Below, piece by piece: positions 37,901-49,489 of a stretch of 64,000 bases of DNA. The stretch's first letter is position 1. Each line of letters opens with the position of its first letter. Source of the stretch: Antedon bifida (Eukaryota; Echinodermata; Crinoidea; Comatulida; Antedonidae); the NCBI GenBank assembly GCA_963402885.1, contig OY727094.1, forward strand, positions 29,266,501 through 29,330,500, in the 5' to 3' direction. The translations under genes were made by a program, and so were the position numbers. Below the pieces are notes generated by a model, which saw only the letters and a list, made by a program, of their open reading frames with translations, was not told the DNA's origin and made no database searches.

Positions 37901-38147
37901 AATATTAATTGATGTCATGAAACAATGGATTTATTGTAAACAGTGTGAAAAACATACCAAATTTCTTATTAACATCTCTTTGTGTTTTCTTCGTTGTCTT
38001 GTCGGTTTCATCAATCAACCTGTCACTCTCTGCAATTAGTCTTTCAGCGCTCGCACGTTGCTTTTCTGCGCTGTCGTACTCAAGATGATTATTTAGGGTC
38101 CATTCAGGATGAGTGAATACAGATGGTGCTTGGATCAGCTTTGCCAT
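34914..38147 (-). CDS. TEKT1: Tektin-1, ciliary/flagellar microtubule protein
   Basis: Exons: 38147-37958, 37546-37381, 36887-36615, 36002-35780, 35270-34914 (TAA). 402 residues, close to the roughly 418 of human TEKT1. Tektins are coiled-coil filament proteins on and inside axonemal doublet microtubules. The tektin signature RPNVELCRD is present in the last exon. The N-terminus MAKLIQAPSVFTHPEW, the segment DLVHDDVQKNLIKE with EVIQGVMALLQRTLEQ, and the end (DEANCMGIRKSI) fit tektin-1 rather than tektins 2-5. Almost the whole protein is predicted coiled coil. An acceptor about 20 bases before the ATG and a donor near 38552 suggest a noncoding first exon. It is head-to-head with SLC25A1, 1,011 bases between start codons. 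Motile-cilium genes are usually driven by RFX/FOXJ1; I did not find a site I trust. Confidence 0.96.
35348..35488. repeat. MITE family 1 copy
   Basis: Left TTAAGCTCTGTCTACACTAT and right TTTGAAAGTGTAGACAGCT termini are inverted repeats. The interior shares TATCACTACCATATTTGGGC with the other copies. It lies in the TEKT1 intron between exons 4 and 5. Confidence 0.88.
37198..37333. repeat. Possible MITE family 5 fragment
   Basis: AATTTACACACACAAGTGG, GTAGAATCTGTATCTATCC and TTCGCTCCGCG recur in similar form at 54726-54870 (AATTTACACAGACAAGCGG, GATACAGATTCTATGTGAGA, GCGCGGAGCGGACGGGCGG). The two look like diverged copies of one element. It lies in the TEKT1 intron between exons 2 and 3. Confidence 0.45.
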
Positions 38148-39158
38148 TTTTATTATTTGATATCTGAAAGATTGTTTAAAAAATGTTCTTTTTTAATTTT
38201 TAATTAATACATAAAAAAAATCACCATCATATATCATTAATTCATGACATTATATAAAATAAATGGTTAGCGGCCTACTTAAGTACTCGCTCGACTAGCT
38301 GAGCTAGGCCTAGTATATATAGAGCCTAATATTGGCACCTGATCTGCCCTAATTTCTCCCCACCACACGTATACCAGTCCCCCACACAGTCAGGCTCCTG
38401 CTGTGTGACCACTAACTCAGTCCTCTCTCAGACTCAACTCAATCATTAATTTTAGGCCTATATCATTAATAACACGTCAAAGCTATAAGTATTATATACA
38501 CCAACTCATACTTTAGTTAATAAAAACGTAATTATTACTATTAGAATAAACTTACACTATTCAGTTGTTGCAGAAAAAGATGAAATCTCTGTGGATACAA
38601 CACAATCAATGACCAACTACACTGTGTTTTTGTTGTCTATCTCCACGCGTGTAAACGCATCGGATATTTACATGGTAACCAAATCGGCTATACCATTTAC
38701 ATTGAGTCACAATGTCCGTTGTTATTTGAATCATGCGAGCCAATTTGTTTAAGTTTAAGTATTATTTCCGTCTATTATTTTTTATAAAATTATTATTGCT
38801 TTAAAATTATAATTTTTTTAGAATATTTTTTATTTCTATAGTGATTTTAAATGTATTTGCATATATACACCCCCTCCATATGTAATGGTGAAGTCTAAGT
38901 GTTAGTTACTAAAAACACGATTCGCATTGATGATTGGTTGGATTTTGATGACGCATAGTTAAGTACACGTCGCTACCTAGCCTTTCGTTACAGGCGTAAT
39001 TAGTCATGCATGTCAATGATCATCCGACCGGTAAAAACTACCCTGGATCAGACGTCTAGCTATCAGTATCTCTCAACACACCACCGCTTAACGAACAGCT
39101 AGGCCTTGCTGCTAGAGAAAAGTGCTCTGAATTTATCCTTTTTAGAAACGATTTTATT
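38148..39158. promoter_or_regulatory. Divergent TEKT1 / SLC25A1 promoter region
   Basis: The two start codons face away from each other across 1,011 bases. A TEKT1 noncoding exon probably lies just above 38552. A local polyT/polyA patch lies near 38760-38830. I cannot place transcription start sites. The call rests on gene orientation only. Confidence 0.5.
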
Positions 39159-42100
39159 ATGGATAGAATAAAACCATCAAATCAAAATATTCCACTTACA
39201 ATGCCACGACAGGTAATGGCTGCTTCAGCACCTCAAAGAACCGGCGGAAAGAAAACCCACCCAGGCAAAGCTATTCTTGCAGGTAAAGTTTGTTTTTGAC
39301 ACACCTCCTTCCCACCTCCTCCAAACCAATCACACAAAACAGCATTCAGAAAGGGAAATCCTACAGTAGGCCTAGCTAGGTAGAAGAGGACAGGGCCAGG
39401 CTAAAACCATGACATGTGACTATGTAGACTAGTCATAAGAAGAGTACCCCCATCATTTGTTATTTTTATTTATTTTTTTGTATTGTAAGGGTATGCTGTT
39501 TCGGTATAGTTTTAAGACAACCATATATGTCATGCTGGTACTACTACTAATAGTAATAGCCTGGTAGGTTTTATAATAAATACAAATACTGTACTCAGTA
39601 GACAAAAACATAAACCCAGAAAGTAATATATAATTAATACTCTGCTTAATCGTTTTTTTAAATATTTCTTTCATATTTTATAATTAATTAAAAACTGTTA
39701 ATTGACAGTCCTGTACTATATTTTATTTTTGAAAGTATAAACTTAACTGCATACCATACCAGCATTTTTCATTATCGTTTCCATGTAAACTTATTGAATA
39801 TTTTATACAAACACCTTTAATGATAGATCCAGGCCATACAGTACATTAAATACATGTTAAAGATATACTGTATTTGTCCCCTTAAAAAATGTTTTCAATT
39901 TTTTTTTAATATGCCATAATTAATGTCACATATTTTAGTTATTCACTTTGACTGAAAACTGGATCGAAAAAAATGTAATTTAAAGCAAAGAATACTTAAA
40001 TTGTCTGTCAGACAATGGTTTTTGGTTAAAATTTAACGTTTCTTTTGTCTTTTTTTAAGTGTAAAATCATTTTTTTTTTTACAGAAGTGAATAACTTTAT
40101 TAAAACTGCAAAATGGCCTGTTAAAGTCTGATTTTATTAATCTTCATTTTTTGAAGATTGCGGGTTTGAATCTTGTTAGGGTTTTTTTTCATTCTCACAG
40201 TACGTCACTATGGGCAGTTTAGAGTTTTTAAATGTCTGTGAATTCATATTAATTATTATTTGTACATACTGTGTAATATTTATTATATTTTAATTTACAG
40301 AATTAAAATTTGTCATAATCATGATGATGATGCAAAAATATTATGACTACAGTACAGTATTTAATCTTGTACTACCTATGTATTATGTTTGATCTTAACA
40401 TGTGAATTTACATTTGACCTTTTTATCTCTAAAGCCATCCATTGTTTTTTTTTTCATTGTAATAGTGTGTGATAAGAATTTACAGTTAACAACGCTATCA
40501 CAAAAAAACTGCATACACATTGCATACTTGATAATAAATACAATATAACATATTAAAATGTGTGTACAAATAAAAAGATGTGTAATGTACGCTATTAACA
40601 TTACATAATGTGCACTAGTAGATTTACCAAATTTGGTATTATTTAGCATATTAATTTAATTTATTTTGTTTACAGGTGGCATTGCAGGTGGTATTGAAAT
40701 CTGTATCACGTTTCCTACTGAATATGTAAAAACACAACTACAGCTTGATGAGCGGTCTTCAAAGCCCATGTACAAGGGGCCCATCCACTGTGCTAAACAC
40801 ACCGTCCAAAACCATGGTGTTAGAGGCCTGTATCGAGGATTAAGTCCATTACTCTATGGGTCGGTACCAAAATCAGCTGTTAGGTAAGCAGGTCTAACAA
40901 ATATTTTCAAGTTCCTTTATAAAATATTATTTTTAAGTTATTAAATTTCAGGTTCAACTTTATTTATCGATCCACAGAGGCCCAGATCAACACAGGGTTG
41001 TTTTTCCCTGGGGCTGTGCACATATAAAATAGCAAAATACAATACATAAAACATATACAGTACAATGATCCAATTTGAAAAAAAAGAGTAAAAAAACACT
41101 GGATTTTTGTTTCTTGTTTTTAACATAGTTCTATTATTGAAACTTCACACAAGAGCTAAAAAATATTGATAAAAAGTACAATATATTTCACTTTTTGTGT
41201 TAAGTTTATCCTACAGTAGATTAGATTAGATATCATATCAATTAGGAGTTTGCACATCATTTAGTTATTTTTAATTTGAAGAACACTCCACAGAATTGTA
41301 CCTATATGTACCTGCACAAATGTATCATTAATTTCTGAACACTGTGTGTCCTACGATAAATTATGTAACGATGCCTACTAAATTGAATATATCAAGTCTT
41401 ATAGGATTATGCTGTGATTTATTTTATATCTAGTCTTAGTGGATTTAGCTATTAGACTGTGATTTATTTTAATTGCCTTTTTTGTACACATCGCATTATT
41501 TCTGTGATCATACATTTTATACAAAATAACATCTGGATTTTTATTGGCTGGTTGGTCACATTATTTGAGAATGTCCTACATTTCAGTGTAGTACAGCACT
41601 GTACACAGTACTACTGCCATACCAGCACCATAATTGATTGCATTGTATTCTGTTTGTATTTTGTTCCATTTTGTGTAAAGTAATGTTTATTTATTCAACA
41701 ATTTGTACAGCCAAATTAGCATTTGTTAAAATCTTCATTAATTGACTTTTACTTTGTTACTCTTACAATAGCCCCTTATAAACCCAGTATAAAAAAGCAT
41801 GGATATCTGCTTTAAAAAAAACCTAATTTTCCAATAAATGCTTGCTGAAACTAATTTCTAGATTCACTCCAGATATTTATATTTATTCATTTATTTTCAC
41901 AAAAACATTCCAACAGGAACGAAGTTCCCACTTAAGCTTTGTCTAAACTATTAAACTAGTTTAACAAAAAAAATGGTAGTGATGTGCCCAAATATGGTAG
42001 TGATGTGCCCAAATATGGTAGTGATGATATCATCGTGTCCATATATGGTCGCATCACATTTTTTTCTCAGTTTTGATAGTGTAGACAGAGCTTTACAGGC

Positions 42101-44677
42101 AATTTGGCTGACAAAAATATAAAATATAAACATTATGTCTATGTACAATATACAATATTGAGATAAAATAATCCGCCCACCACCAAAATCGATGTATAAT
42201 AACTAACAGGAAACATAAACGTTTAAACATTTTTAAAGAATCCGAAAACATATCAACTTTGGGACAAGACTATTATTTTAGATATTAAATTTTTGATATA
42301 AATTTGTTTTGAACACAGGTTTGGAGCTAATGAATTTTTAAAAACACAGTGGCGAACTCGGCATGATGGAAGCTTGAGTAAAACTGGCAGTTTGTTCTGT
42401 GGACTAGGTGCTGGTGTTAGTGAAGCTATTCTTGCAGTAACACCAATGGAAACAGTTAAAGTAAAATTTATCAACGATCAAACATCGGCAAAACCAAAGT
42501 ACAGAGGCTTTCTACATGGGGTCAAGGAAATAGTGAAACAACAAGGTAAATACAGTGTCACAAATGACATTGTTTTTACAAACCTTTATTATCTTAATCT
42601 ATATACTGTATAAAAGGCAAACACAAAAATGCCGCGGTACAACCTCTGATTGGTGTGAATTTTGTTGTGTATTTATTTTAAATTATAATTAAATAATTAA
42701 AGTAATTTTACAATTTAAGAAGTCATAGGAAACGAAGTACTGTATATCCTCTGGTATAATCCACCACTACTGTAATACGTTTAGCCATAACATCAGCAGT
42801 GATTCGAGGCACACTCGCTCCATGGTGGTAGTAGAATGAGCCTTTTGGGAAATGGACTATAAACCATAGGTCCAGTGTACACATCTGTTTCATGTGCACT
42901 TTAAAGAACCTAGTACATCTTTCGAGACGAGTAGGGGGTAAAACCGGTGTACTAGTTCAATATTTTGATTGTGGTTGTGTGTATTTTAATAAACCTACTG
43001 ATAGTACATCTTTGATCGAGACGAGTAGGGGGTAAAACCGGTGTACTAGTCCAATATTTTGGTTGTGGTTGTGTGTATTTTAATAAACCTAGTACATCTT
43101 TGATCGAGACGAGTATAGGGTTACCCCGGTGTACTAGTTCAATATTCTGATTGTGGTTGTGGGTATTTTAATAAACCTAGTACATCTTTCGAGACGAGTA
43201 GGGGGTGTACACAGCCATTCTAGTACTCTACACTGGACCCTCTGGGAGAACAGTTTGTGACTGAAGAGGCTACCCAGTATAAAGAATAAATAATAATAAT
43301 TGTTTAAATTTTGAAGGTATTAGGGGCACGTACCAAGGGCTTACTGCCACTATTATGAAGCAAGGATCTAACCAAGCAATCCGATTCTTTGTTATGGACT
43401 CTCTACGTGAATGGTACAGAGGGGATGATCCAAATAAGAACATTAATCCGTTGATTACAGCTGCATTCGGAGGTTTCGCTGGAGCGTGTAGTGTATTTGG
43501 AAACACGCCTTTGGATGTTATTAAGACACGTATGCAGGTTAGTTATTGCAAGTTATTGTAGTTCATTTAAAGAGACAACACCGATTAAATACACTTGTCA
43601 ACTCATTTAGACACAATGGCTGATTTCAATCGTATGAGTATGATGGTCAAGTCTTAAAAGTAATGTTACTTATTTTGACCACCATTCACACATTGTAATA
43701 TCTTACTTAATTTCCTATAATGCTCCGTATTTTGTTGAATAGTATAAATAATAATAATAATGCTAATTTGATTTAGGATTTATACAAAAAACACGCACTT
43801 GTTCTTCAATTGAATAAGAATAAATAATCACTCAAATCGACCAGCACAATTACATCATACAGTACCCTGTTTTGTCAGGTCTGATTTTAAATATGTATTG
43901 AAATGCAAATGTATTTTTACTATCATAGGGTCTTGAAGCTAGCAAGTATAAAAATACATGGCACTGTGCAACACAAATTATGAAAAATGAAGGGCCTAGA
44001 GCGTAAGTAAAAATTGTCGTACTACTACTCTATAAAATAAATCTATTTCGTGCCTAGCTTACCTGGATAAACAATAGTCTCTTTTCTCCTTGAAGAGTGA
44101 GATATAAATTATAACTTATAACATTTATTGAACACCCCTCTCAGTATAGTGGGTTATATGGTTGCTCCCACTTGAGGGTATAGTTTGTGGACTATACCAT
44201 TTGCCGAGAGGCATGTTCAATGTATTTTCTACCTTTCGAGTATATCTTGCTCTTCGGGGAGAACAATAGACTGGATTATCTAGACTACCAACACCACTGT
44301 TGGTTTGTATAATTTCATATAAATATAAATTCATATTGTGATACCACTCCTTACAGTGCATACTAGTTTGACAAAAAAATGTGATGTGCCCAAATAATGG
44401 TCGAGTTTTATTCTTTAAATTCTCTAAAACACTGTGAGACCTCACTTGCTAAAGACTGCCTCATAAGTATTTAGATTATTATTAAATATTTTAATATTAA
44501 TTTTATATTTCCATTATTTCTCATTTAAAGTAAAACCATTTGTCTTTGTTGTTTTATTTCAGATTTTATAAGGGCACGGTACCAAGGTTATCGAGGGTTT
44601 GTCTAGATGTAGCAATTGTATTTGTTATTTATGATGAAGTGCTTAAAGTTCTAAATAAGGTTTGGAAAACAGAGTAG
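39159..44677 (+). CDS. SLC25A1: Mitochondrial tricarboxylate (citrate) carrier
   Basis: Exons: 39159-39282, 40676-40883, 42319-42545, 43317-43537, 43929-44002, 44563-44677 (TAG). 322 residues, against 311 in human SLC25A1. It exchanges citrate/isocitrate for malate across the mitochondrial inner membrane and feeds cytosolic acetyl-CoA for lipid synthesis. The three carrier repeats each show their signature: [21 protein letters not shown] and [11 protein letters not shown] (Px[DE]xx[KR]). Family-specific stretches include [34 protein letters not shown] text ([15 protein letters not shown]) and [14 protein letters not shown]. Six transmembrane helices are expected. The N-terminal 30 residues before [11 protein letters not shown] are polar and may be a removable presequence, as in vertebrates. 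Introns 2 and 3 carry repeats. Confidence 0.97.
40955..41060 (-). repeat. Possible LINE 3' tail fragment (minus strand)
   Basis: The minus strand contains CAGCCCCAGGGAAAAACAAC and CTGTGTTGATCTGGGCCTC, ending GATCGATAAATAAAG. This resembles the 3' end of a CR1-like element, but no coding sequence is left. Weak call. Confidence 0.3.
41934..42095. repeat. MITE family 1 copy
   Basis: Left AAGCTTTGTCTAAACTATTA and right GATAGTGTAGACAGAGCTTT termini are inverted repeats. Internal TGGTAGTGATGTGCCCAAA is duplicated in tandem. It lies in SLC25A1 intron 2. Confidence 0.88.
42905..43215. repeat. Tandem repeat, unit about 85-95 bp, about 3.5 copies
   Basis: CCTAGTACATCTTTCGAGAC or its variant with GATC recurs near 42910, 43005, 43088 and 43178. 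Each is followed by ACGAGTAGGGGGTAAAACCG and, in the first three, a TTGTGG/TATTTTAATAAACCT segment. It lies in SLC25A1 intron 3. Confidence 0.85.
44362..44402. repeat. MITE family 1 fragment
   Basis: ACTAGTTTGACAAAAAAATG followed by TGATGTGCCCAAATA matches the internal part of the full copies. It lies in the last SLC25A1 intron. No termini remain. Confidence 0.55.
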
Positions 44678-45057
44678 TTTTTGATCGAGTCTAATTATTA
44701 ACAAAAATATAGTGTATATATATGATTAGATATAATGGTATGTTTGGGTAATGAACTTTAAATGATTAATTTTTTCAGGTAATTTTATGTTATACACTTA
44801 ACTAGGACATTATTGTTTTAATGAATTACGAACGTCTTGTAGTTAATGCACTGTATTCATACTGTACACTCCTGACATGCTAGAGATCCTTGTACTGTAC
44901 AGTACTATTTTTTTTAAATCAAATATTAAATTACCATGAATAGAATAAAATATAACACATACATTTTACACTGTCATCTTGATGGAAGTAGTGAATTGTG
45001 TCCATTCTAACATGACCACAAAAATGTATAGTATATACCCCTTCTAAAAACTGTGTT

Positions 45058-45140
45058 TATGAAGTGCCCTGGTTAGACTTGAACCCACCAGATCCAGTGT
45101 ACTAACACTATACCTCTAAACCACATAATTACTAGGCTAC
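45058..45140 (-). repeat. tRNA-like sequence, probable SINE head
   Basis: On the minus strand TGGTTTAGAGGTATAGTG resembles an A box. GGGTTCAAGTCTAACC resembles a B box, at usual tRNA spacing. The outer stems do not pair well, so it is more likely a SINE remnant than a working tRNA. Confidence 0.4.
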
Positions 45141-46904
45141 TTGGTGATTTTTCAAATCTTATTTCTAGGGGGAAATAAATTAAACTTTAATAATTATTTT
45201 CTAGTCAGCAATAAAGTATTCTGTGTCGTCTTACTATAGAAATATAACGTATATTTCATTCATTTAATTGACAGTGTAATTGAAGAGAAAAACAAATTAA
45301 ATATGTGCTATAATAAAACATTTTTTTTTTACATTTTAGTTGAATAACAAGCAGAAATATTAAGAAAATGTTCTTAGTAACTCTAATTCTCTTGTCTTCC
45401 AATAAACTAGTAATATTAACGCACAACCAAAAGCAATAAAACGATATTCATTTCTATCAAATATATTTTTGATGAAAACTGATCGCATTGAACATTGATA
45501 GAAAATTAAATTTAGGAAAATAATTAACATTTATAAATTATGTTATGATTAATTTTCGTATTTATTTGGAAAAAAAAAGCTGATTTATAAATAAAGAGTA
45601 TGTTTCCATACATCTGCATTAAGTCTGTTTCTGCTTGAAGTAAAAAAAAACAATGATTTAATAGTGTGAATGTTTCACTCCATTTTCCAATAATTAGTTA
45701 TTAAATTGGAAGCGTTTATACAGGCACTTATAACATGTAGAGCGGCCATTTAACTGCGGCGCAGTTTTTAGGACTTTTTTATATTTCAATTTACTGGTCT
45801 TTTTTCTGTGCTGTATCTCCATAATATGGCATCAATTTCTCCAGTATTAGGCAAAATCTGTAATACAGTTTCACATACTGGTATGTATCATGTATTAAGA
45901 GGTTAGGCTTATGATGCACGATGCAGAATTTACCTATCATACATTAGAGATTTCAACAAGATCAATTTGATCTAAAAGTTCATACCTTGTAATTATTTGT
46001 TTATAATTTTACTACTAGAGATTAATTTCATGTTATAAATAATAATAATAATAATTTAGTACTTTTTGTTATTTTTTTGTTTAGTAATTTAGATTACTGA
46101 TTATTTTAGATTAATGTATTCACATCACATCCAGTTACATTCCACATTTGTATTAACCAAAGTATCTTTTGAAAACTGATATATATTTTAAAGTATGCCT
46201 GGTTTTATTTTTATAGCCTGCACTCCTGAAATTGCAATGCTTTATTTTATTATTAGCATTATGTATTACTTGAATAAACAATAAATCTTATTTTTCAATA
46301 ATGATTTTAAAAAAAATCAAGTCATATATTTTTGTTTTTTAGCAAATTTTATGAAAATAGATATATACAATTACGGCACATTCTTGATTTCATCAAGAAG
46401 TATATATCAAAAATGTATACAGTACATAAGTTATTTTATTCATTATGTCTTATATATTGTTTATATTATATACATTATCCTTTTCCTATATAATATAATC
46501 TATACCCTTTTTAAACACTATATTATAATTTATTTTATTTTATAGAATAGTTATTCTAAGTAATGGTTTAATCGGGGTTGTTTTGGGTTGGAACTCTACT
46601 AATGTATTTTTACTGTACGACTGTGGGATAGTTGCTCTTTCTTTTATTAAGGGATTCTCCTAGTAAATATTTATATTTGTAATATCATGAGTAGATTGAA
46701 ATGTTCTTTTCTTGAATAGATTTTTGAATGACAATTAAATTGTTTAGAATTAATAGACAGTTTTTTCGTATCATCTTTTACAGATCATTGTCAATTGTCG
46801 CCTACTACAATTAGGCGATAATATATTGTGCTATCATCAACTTATGCTTTTCGAAAATGTTCCCGTTTCGAAAAATGTTTGAATATCTACTGTTTAAAAT
46901 TATG

Positions 46905-48110
46905 TATTGAGGTAACATGCGCAGAATCACGCAATATAGTCTGCAAATATGATACTATAAAAGGTTTAAAATTTGGCTAAATATCGAATTTTTAAATAAT
47001 ACCGTATGTATTGAGGTAACATTTGCACACATTTTGTGACTCTGCGCATGTCATTTATGATAATAGATTTTTAAAATATGTTGAGGTAACATGCGCAGAA
47101 CACATGATGCATATCAATTATGATATAGAAACCAGTTACTGTATATCAAAAAATAAAAAAAAGAACGGATTTGGCCATTGTTCAAGCATTTTCTTGTACA
47201 TGGATTTTTAATATCAACTTTTTTTGAAGTCGTATTAAAAATACGTTGAGGTAACATGCACAGAACACCTTATGTGATTCTGCGCATGTCAATTATGTTA
47301 TAGTAACCAGTTATATATAAAAATAAAAGGGTCGGCATTTGGCCTTTTTTTAGTGTCCCTGTCCTATAATAAAATTATAGGGATTTTATGGAATGGCACA
47401 AATATCGACTTTTAAATATGCTGAGGTAACATGCGCAGAAAACATTATGTGATTCTGCACATGTCAATTATGATATAGTAACCAGTTATGTCTTAAAATA
47501 AAAGAGTCGGAATTTAGAAATTTTTCGATAATTTCCCTGTATTAAAGTACATGGATTGTTTTTCGAAAAATGGCCAAAAGATCAACTTTTTAAAATAGTG
47601 TTGAGGTAACATCATATCAATTATGATATAATAATCAGTTATATCAAAAAATGATCGTTCGGAAATTAGCTTGGTTTATGTCCCTGTACATGTTTTTTTC
47701 TTCTCGAAAAATGGCAAAAATATCGACTTTTAAAAATGTTGAGGTAACATGCGCAGAATATTTTATTTGATTCTGCGCATGTAAATTATGATATAGTAAC
47801 CAGTTATGTCTTAAAATAAAAGGGTCGGAATTTATTCATTTTTCGAAAATTTTCCTGTACTATAGTACATGGATTTTTCGACAAATTATCAAAAGATCCA
47901 CTTTTAAAAATATATGTTGAGGTAACATGCGCAGAACACATGTGATTCTGCGCATGTCGATTATGATATAGTAATCAGTTATATGAAAAATTAAAATAGT
48001 CGGAATTTGGTCATTTTTCGAAAATTTCTCTGTACTATAGTACATGGATTTTTCGACAAATTACCAAAAGATCCACTTTTAAAAATATATGTTGAGGTAA
48101 CATGCGCAGA
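46905..48110. repeat. Satellite-like array, unit about 165-175 bp, about 8 copies
   Basis: GAGGTAACATGCGCAGAA or a variant recurs near 46910, 47012, 47085, 47244, 47420, 47605, 47740, 47915 and 48092. Between recurrences most units share GATTCTGCGCATGTCAATTA, GATATAGTAACCAGTTAT, AAATAAAAGGGTCGGAATTT, a TTTTTCGAAAATTTCCCTG segment and TAGTACATGGATTTTTCGA. Copies differ by small deletions. No coding potential. Confidence 0.92.
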
Positions 48111-48503
48111 ACATCTATATCGATTATGAAATAGTAATCAGTTATATGAAAAATTTGGCCATTTTTCGCAAAACACATTATTTCATATAATACGGTAATC
48201 AATTATGATAGTAGCCTAGTAACCAGTCAAGCAATAAAAGAGTCGAACTTTGCCATCATTTTCCAAAGTAAGTATTTACAATAATAAAAGAGAAATGTAC
48301 ATCGCACAGTATTTATAAATTTACAAAATGAAATTAAAATCAGACTTTAAATAACAGTTTTTGTGAGGTAAATATTACAAATGTGACCATTATATGACAT
48401 TAAAATTACATATTCAACCAAAATATTGTACAAACATATTTGCTCAGAGAAAAACATTTTTAGCATTAATTAATGAAAGAGACTATGATATTGGAACTGC
48501 CAT

Positions 48504-49489
48504 TTAATGCTGAAAAAGTGTGTCGTCTTGAGAAGCGAGAGTGAGGTATGATTCGTTATCGTAAGCAGGATTAGATACTCCTATACAGAATTCGCTTCGT
48601 TCTTGAGATTGATTTTGTGTAGTGTCTTCAGATTCTTCTTGTGTGTTTTCTTCGGATTCCACACAATCCTCAACCTCAACCTGCAAGAAACCAAACAGTA
48701 CAATAAATACATCGTTATTGTCAGTTAACCTGATTTTCCAATAGGCATATTTGTTCGTAGAAATCGAAAGCGTCAGCTTATACGCATACGTATTTATGTT
48801 ACCATCTTCCAAATCCATATCTACGCATGCGTATAAGCTGACGCTTTCAATTCGCGTGAAACAATTCGCCTGGTGGAAAATCGGCTTTACACGCCATGTG
48901 TTCATTTAGATACAACAGAGAAACTACTCGCATTATCTTATATAACTGAACTTAATTTACTACATGAAAATATTTTTATAATGTATTTGTAAATTTTATA
49001 TTTTAAGGGTACAACAGAATTGTGGTTATCCTGTTTTTCACACTTCTCGCACAAAATAATTACTGCGGCGAGGAAGGATATTTGAAGCGAATAAGATAAG
49101 CAACTTGCCAATAACACTAGTATATAACTATAATAAACTTGCTCTAACGAAGGATTATACGGTTTAGCGAAAGCTCAGATTTATATTTTTGTATATTTTA
49201 TTTGAATCTCCATTGAGATCCAGCCACTGACAGGCCTACCAACCGCATTGTCATTTTATTTAGAAATGTTTCTGTTTTGTGATGTGTACTTACATATGAA
49301 TATAAATAAACGTTCTTACTTGTACAATTCCAGCCTGTTGCTGCTTAGCAAATCTCAACGCCATTGAAAGGTGTTTACGTACGTCTGCATCAAGTTCTTC
49401 ACCATGTCTATCTGTTCCAGTTGATAACATAGCTTCGATTTTATCAACGGTAGACAGCTCTTTTCGATTTCGTGGGATGGTTACACCTT
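48504..49489 (-). other. Receptor cytoplasmic tail with NPAY motif
   Basis: Two exons (49489-49320, 48680-48504) encode about 115 residues after the 7TM exon. The first part is basic and helical ([26 protein letters not shown]). The second is Glu/Gln/Ser-rich and ends with [20 protein letters not shown]. NPxY motifs bind PTB/clathrin adaptors in many receptors, and the tyrosines could be phosphorylated. That role is inference. Confidence 0.75.

Larger units (their letters stand above)
44678..48503. other. Gene-poor AT-rich region between SLC25A1 and the receptor gene
   Basis: AATAAA near 44945 may end SLC25A1 transcripts. The segment 46905-48110 is a satellite. No exon with family resemblance was found on either strand. 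Open frames here are short and AT-biased. Confidence 0.6.

Noticed and set aside
40142..40220. Second SINE with a B-box-like GCGGGTTTGAATCTTG
   Set aside because: No A box at the right spacing and no recognisable body. It may be a remnant, but I cannot support it.
46905..48110. CRISPR-like array
   Set aside because: Units are 165-175 bp, diverged along their whole length, with no short identical repeats separated by unique spacers, and the DNA is eukaryotic.
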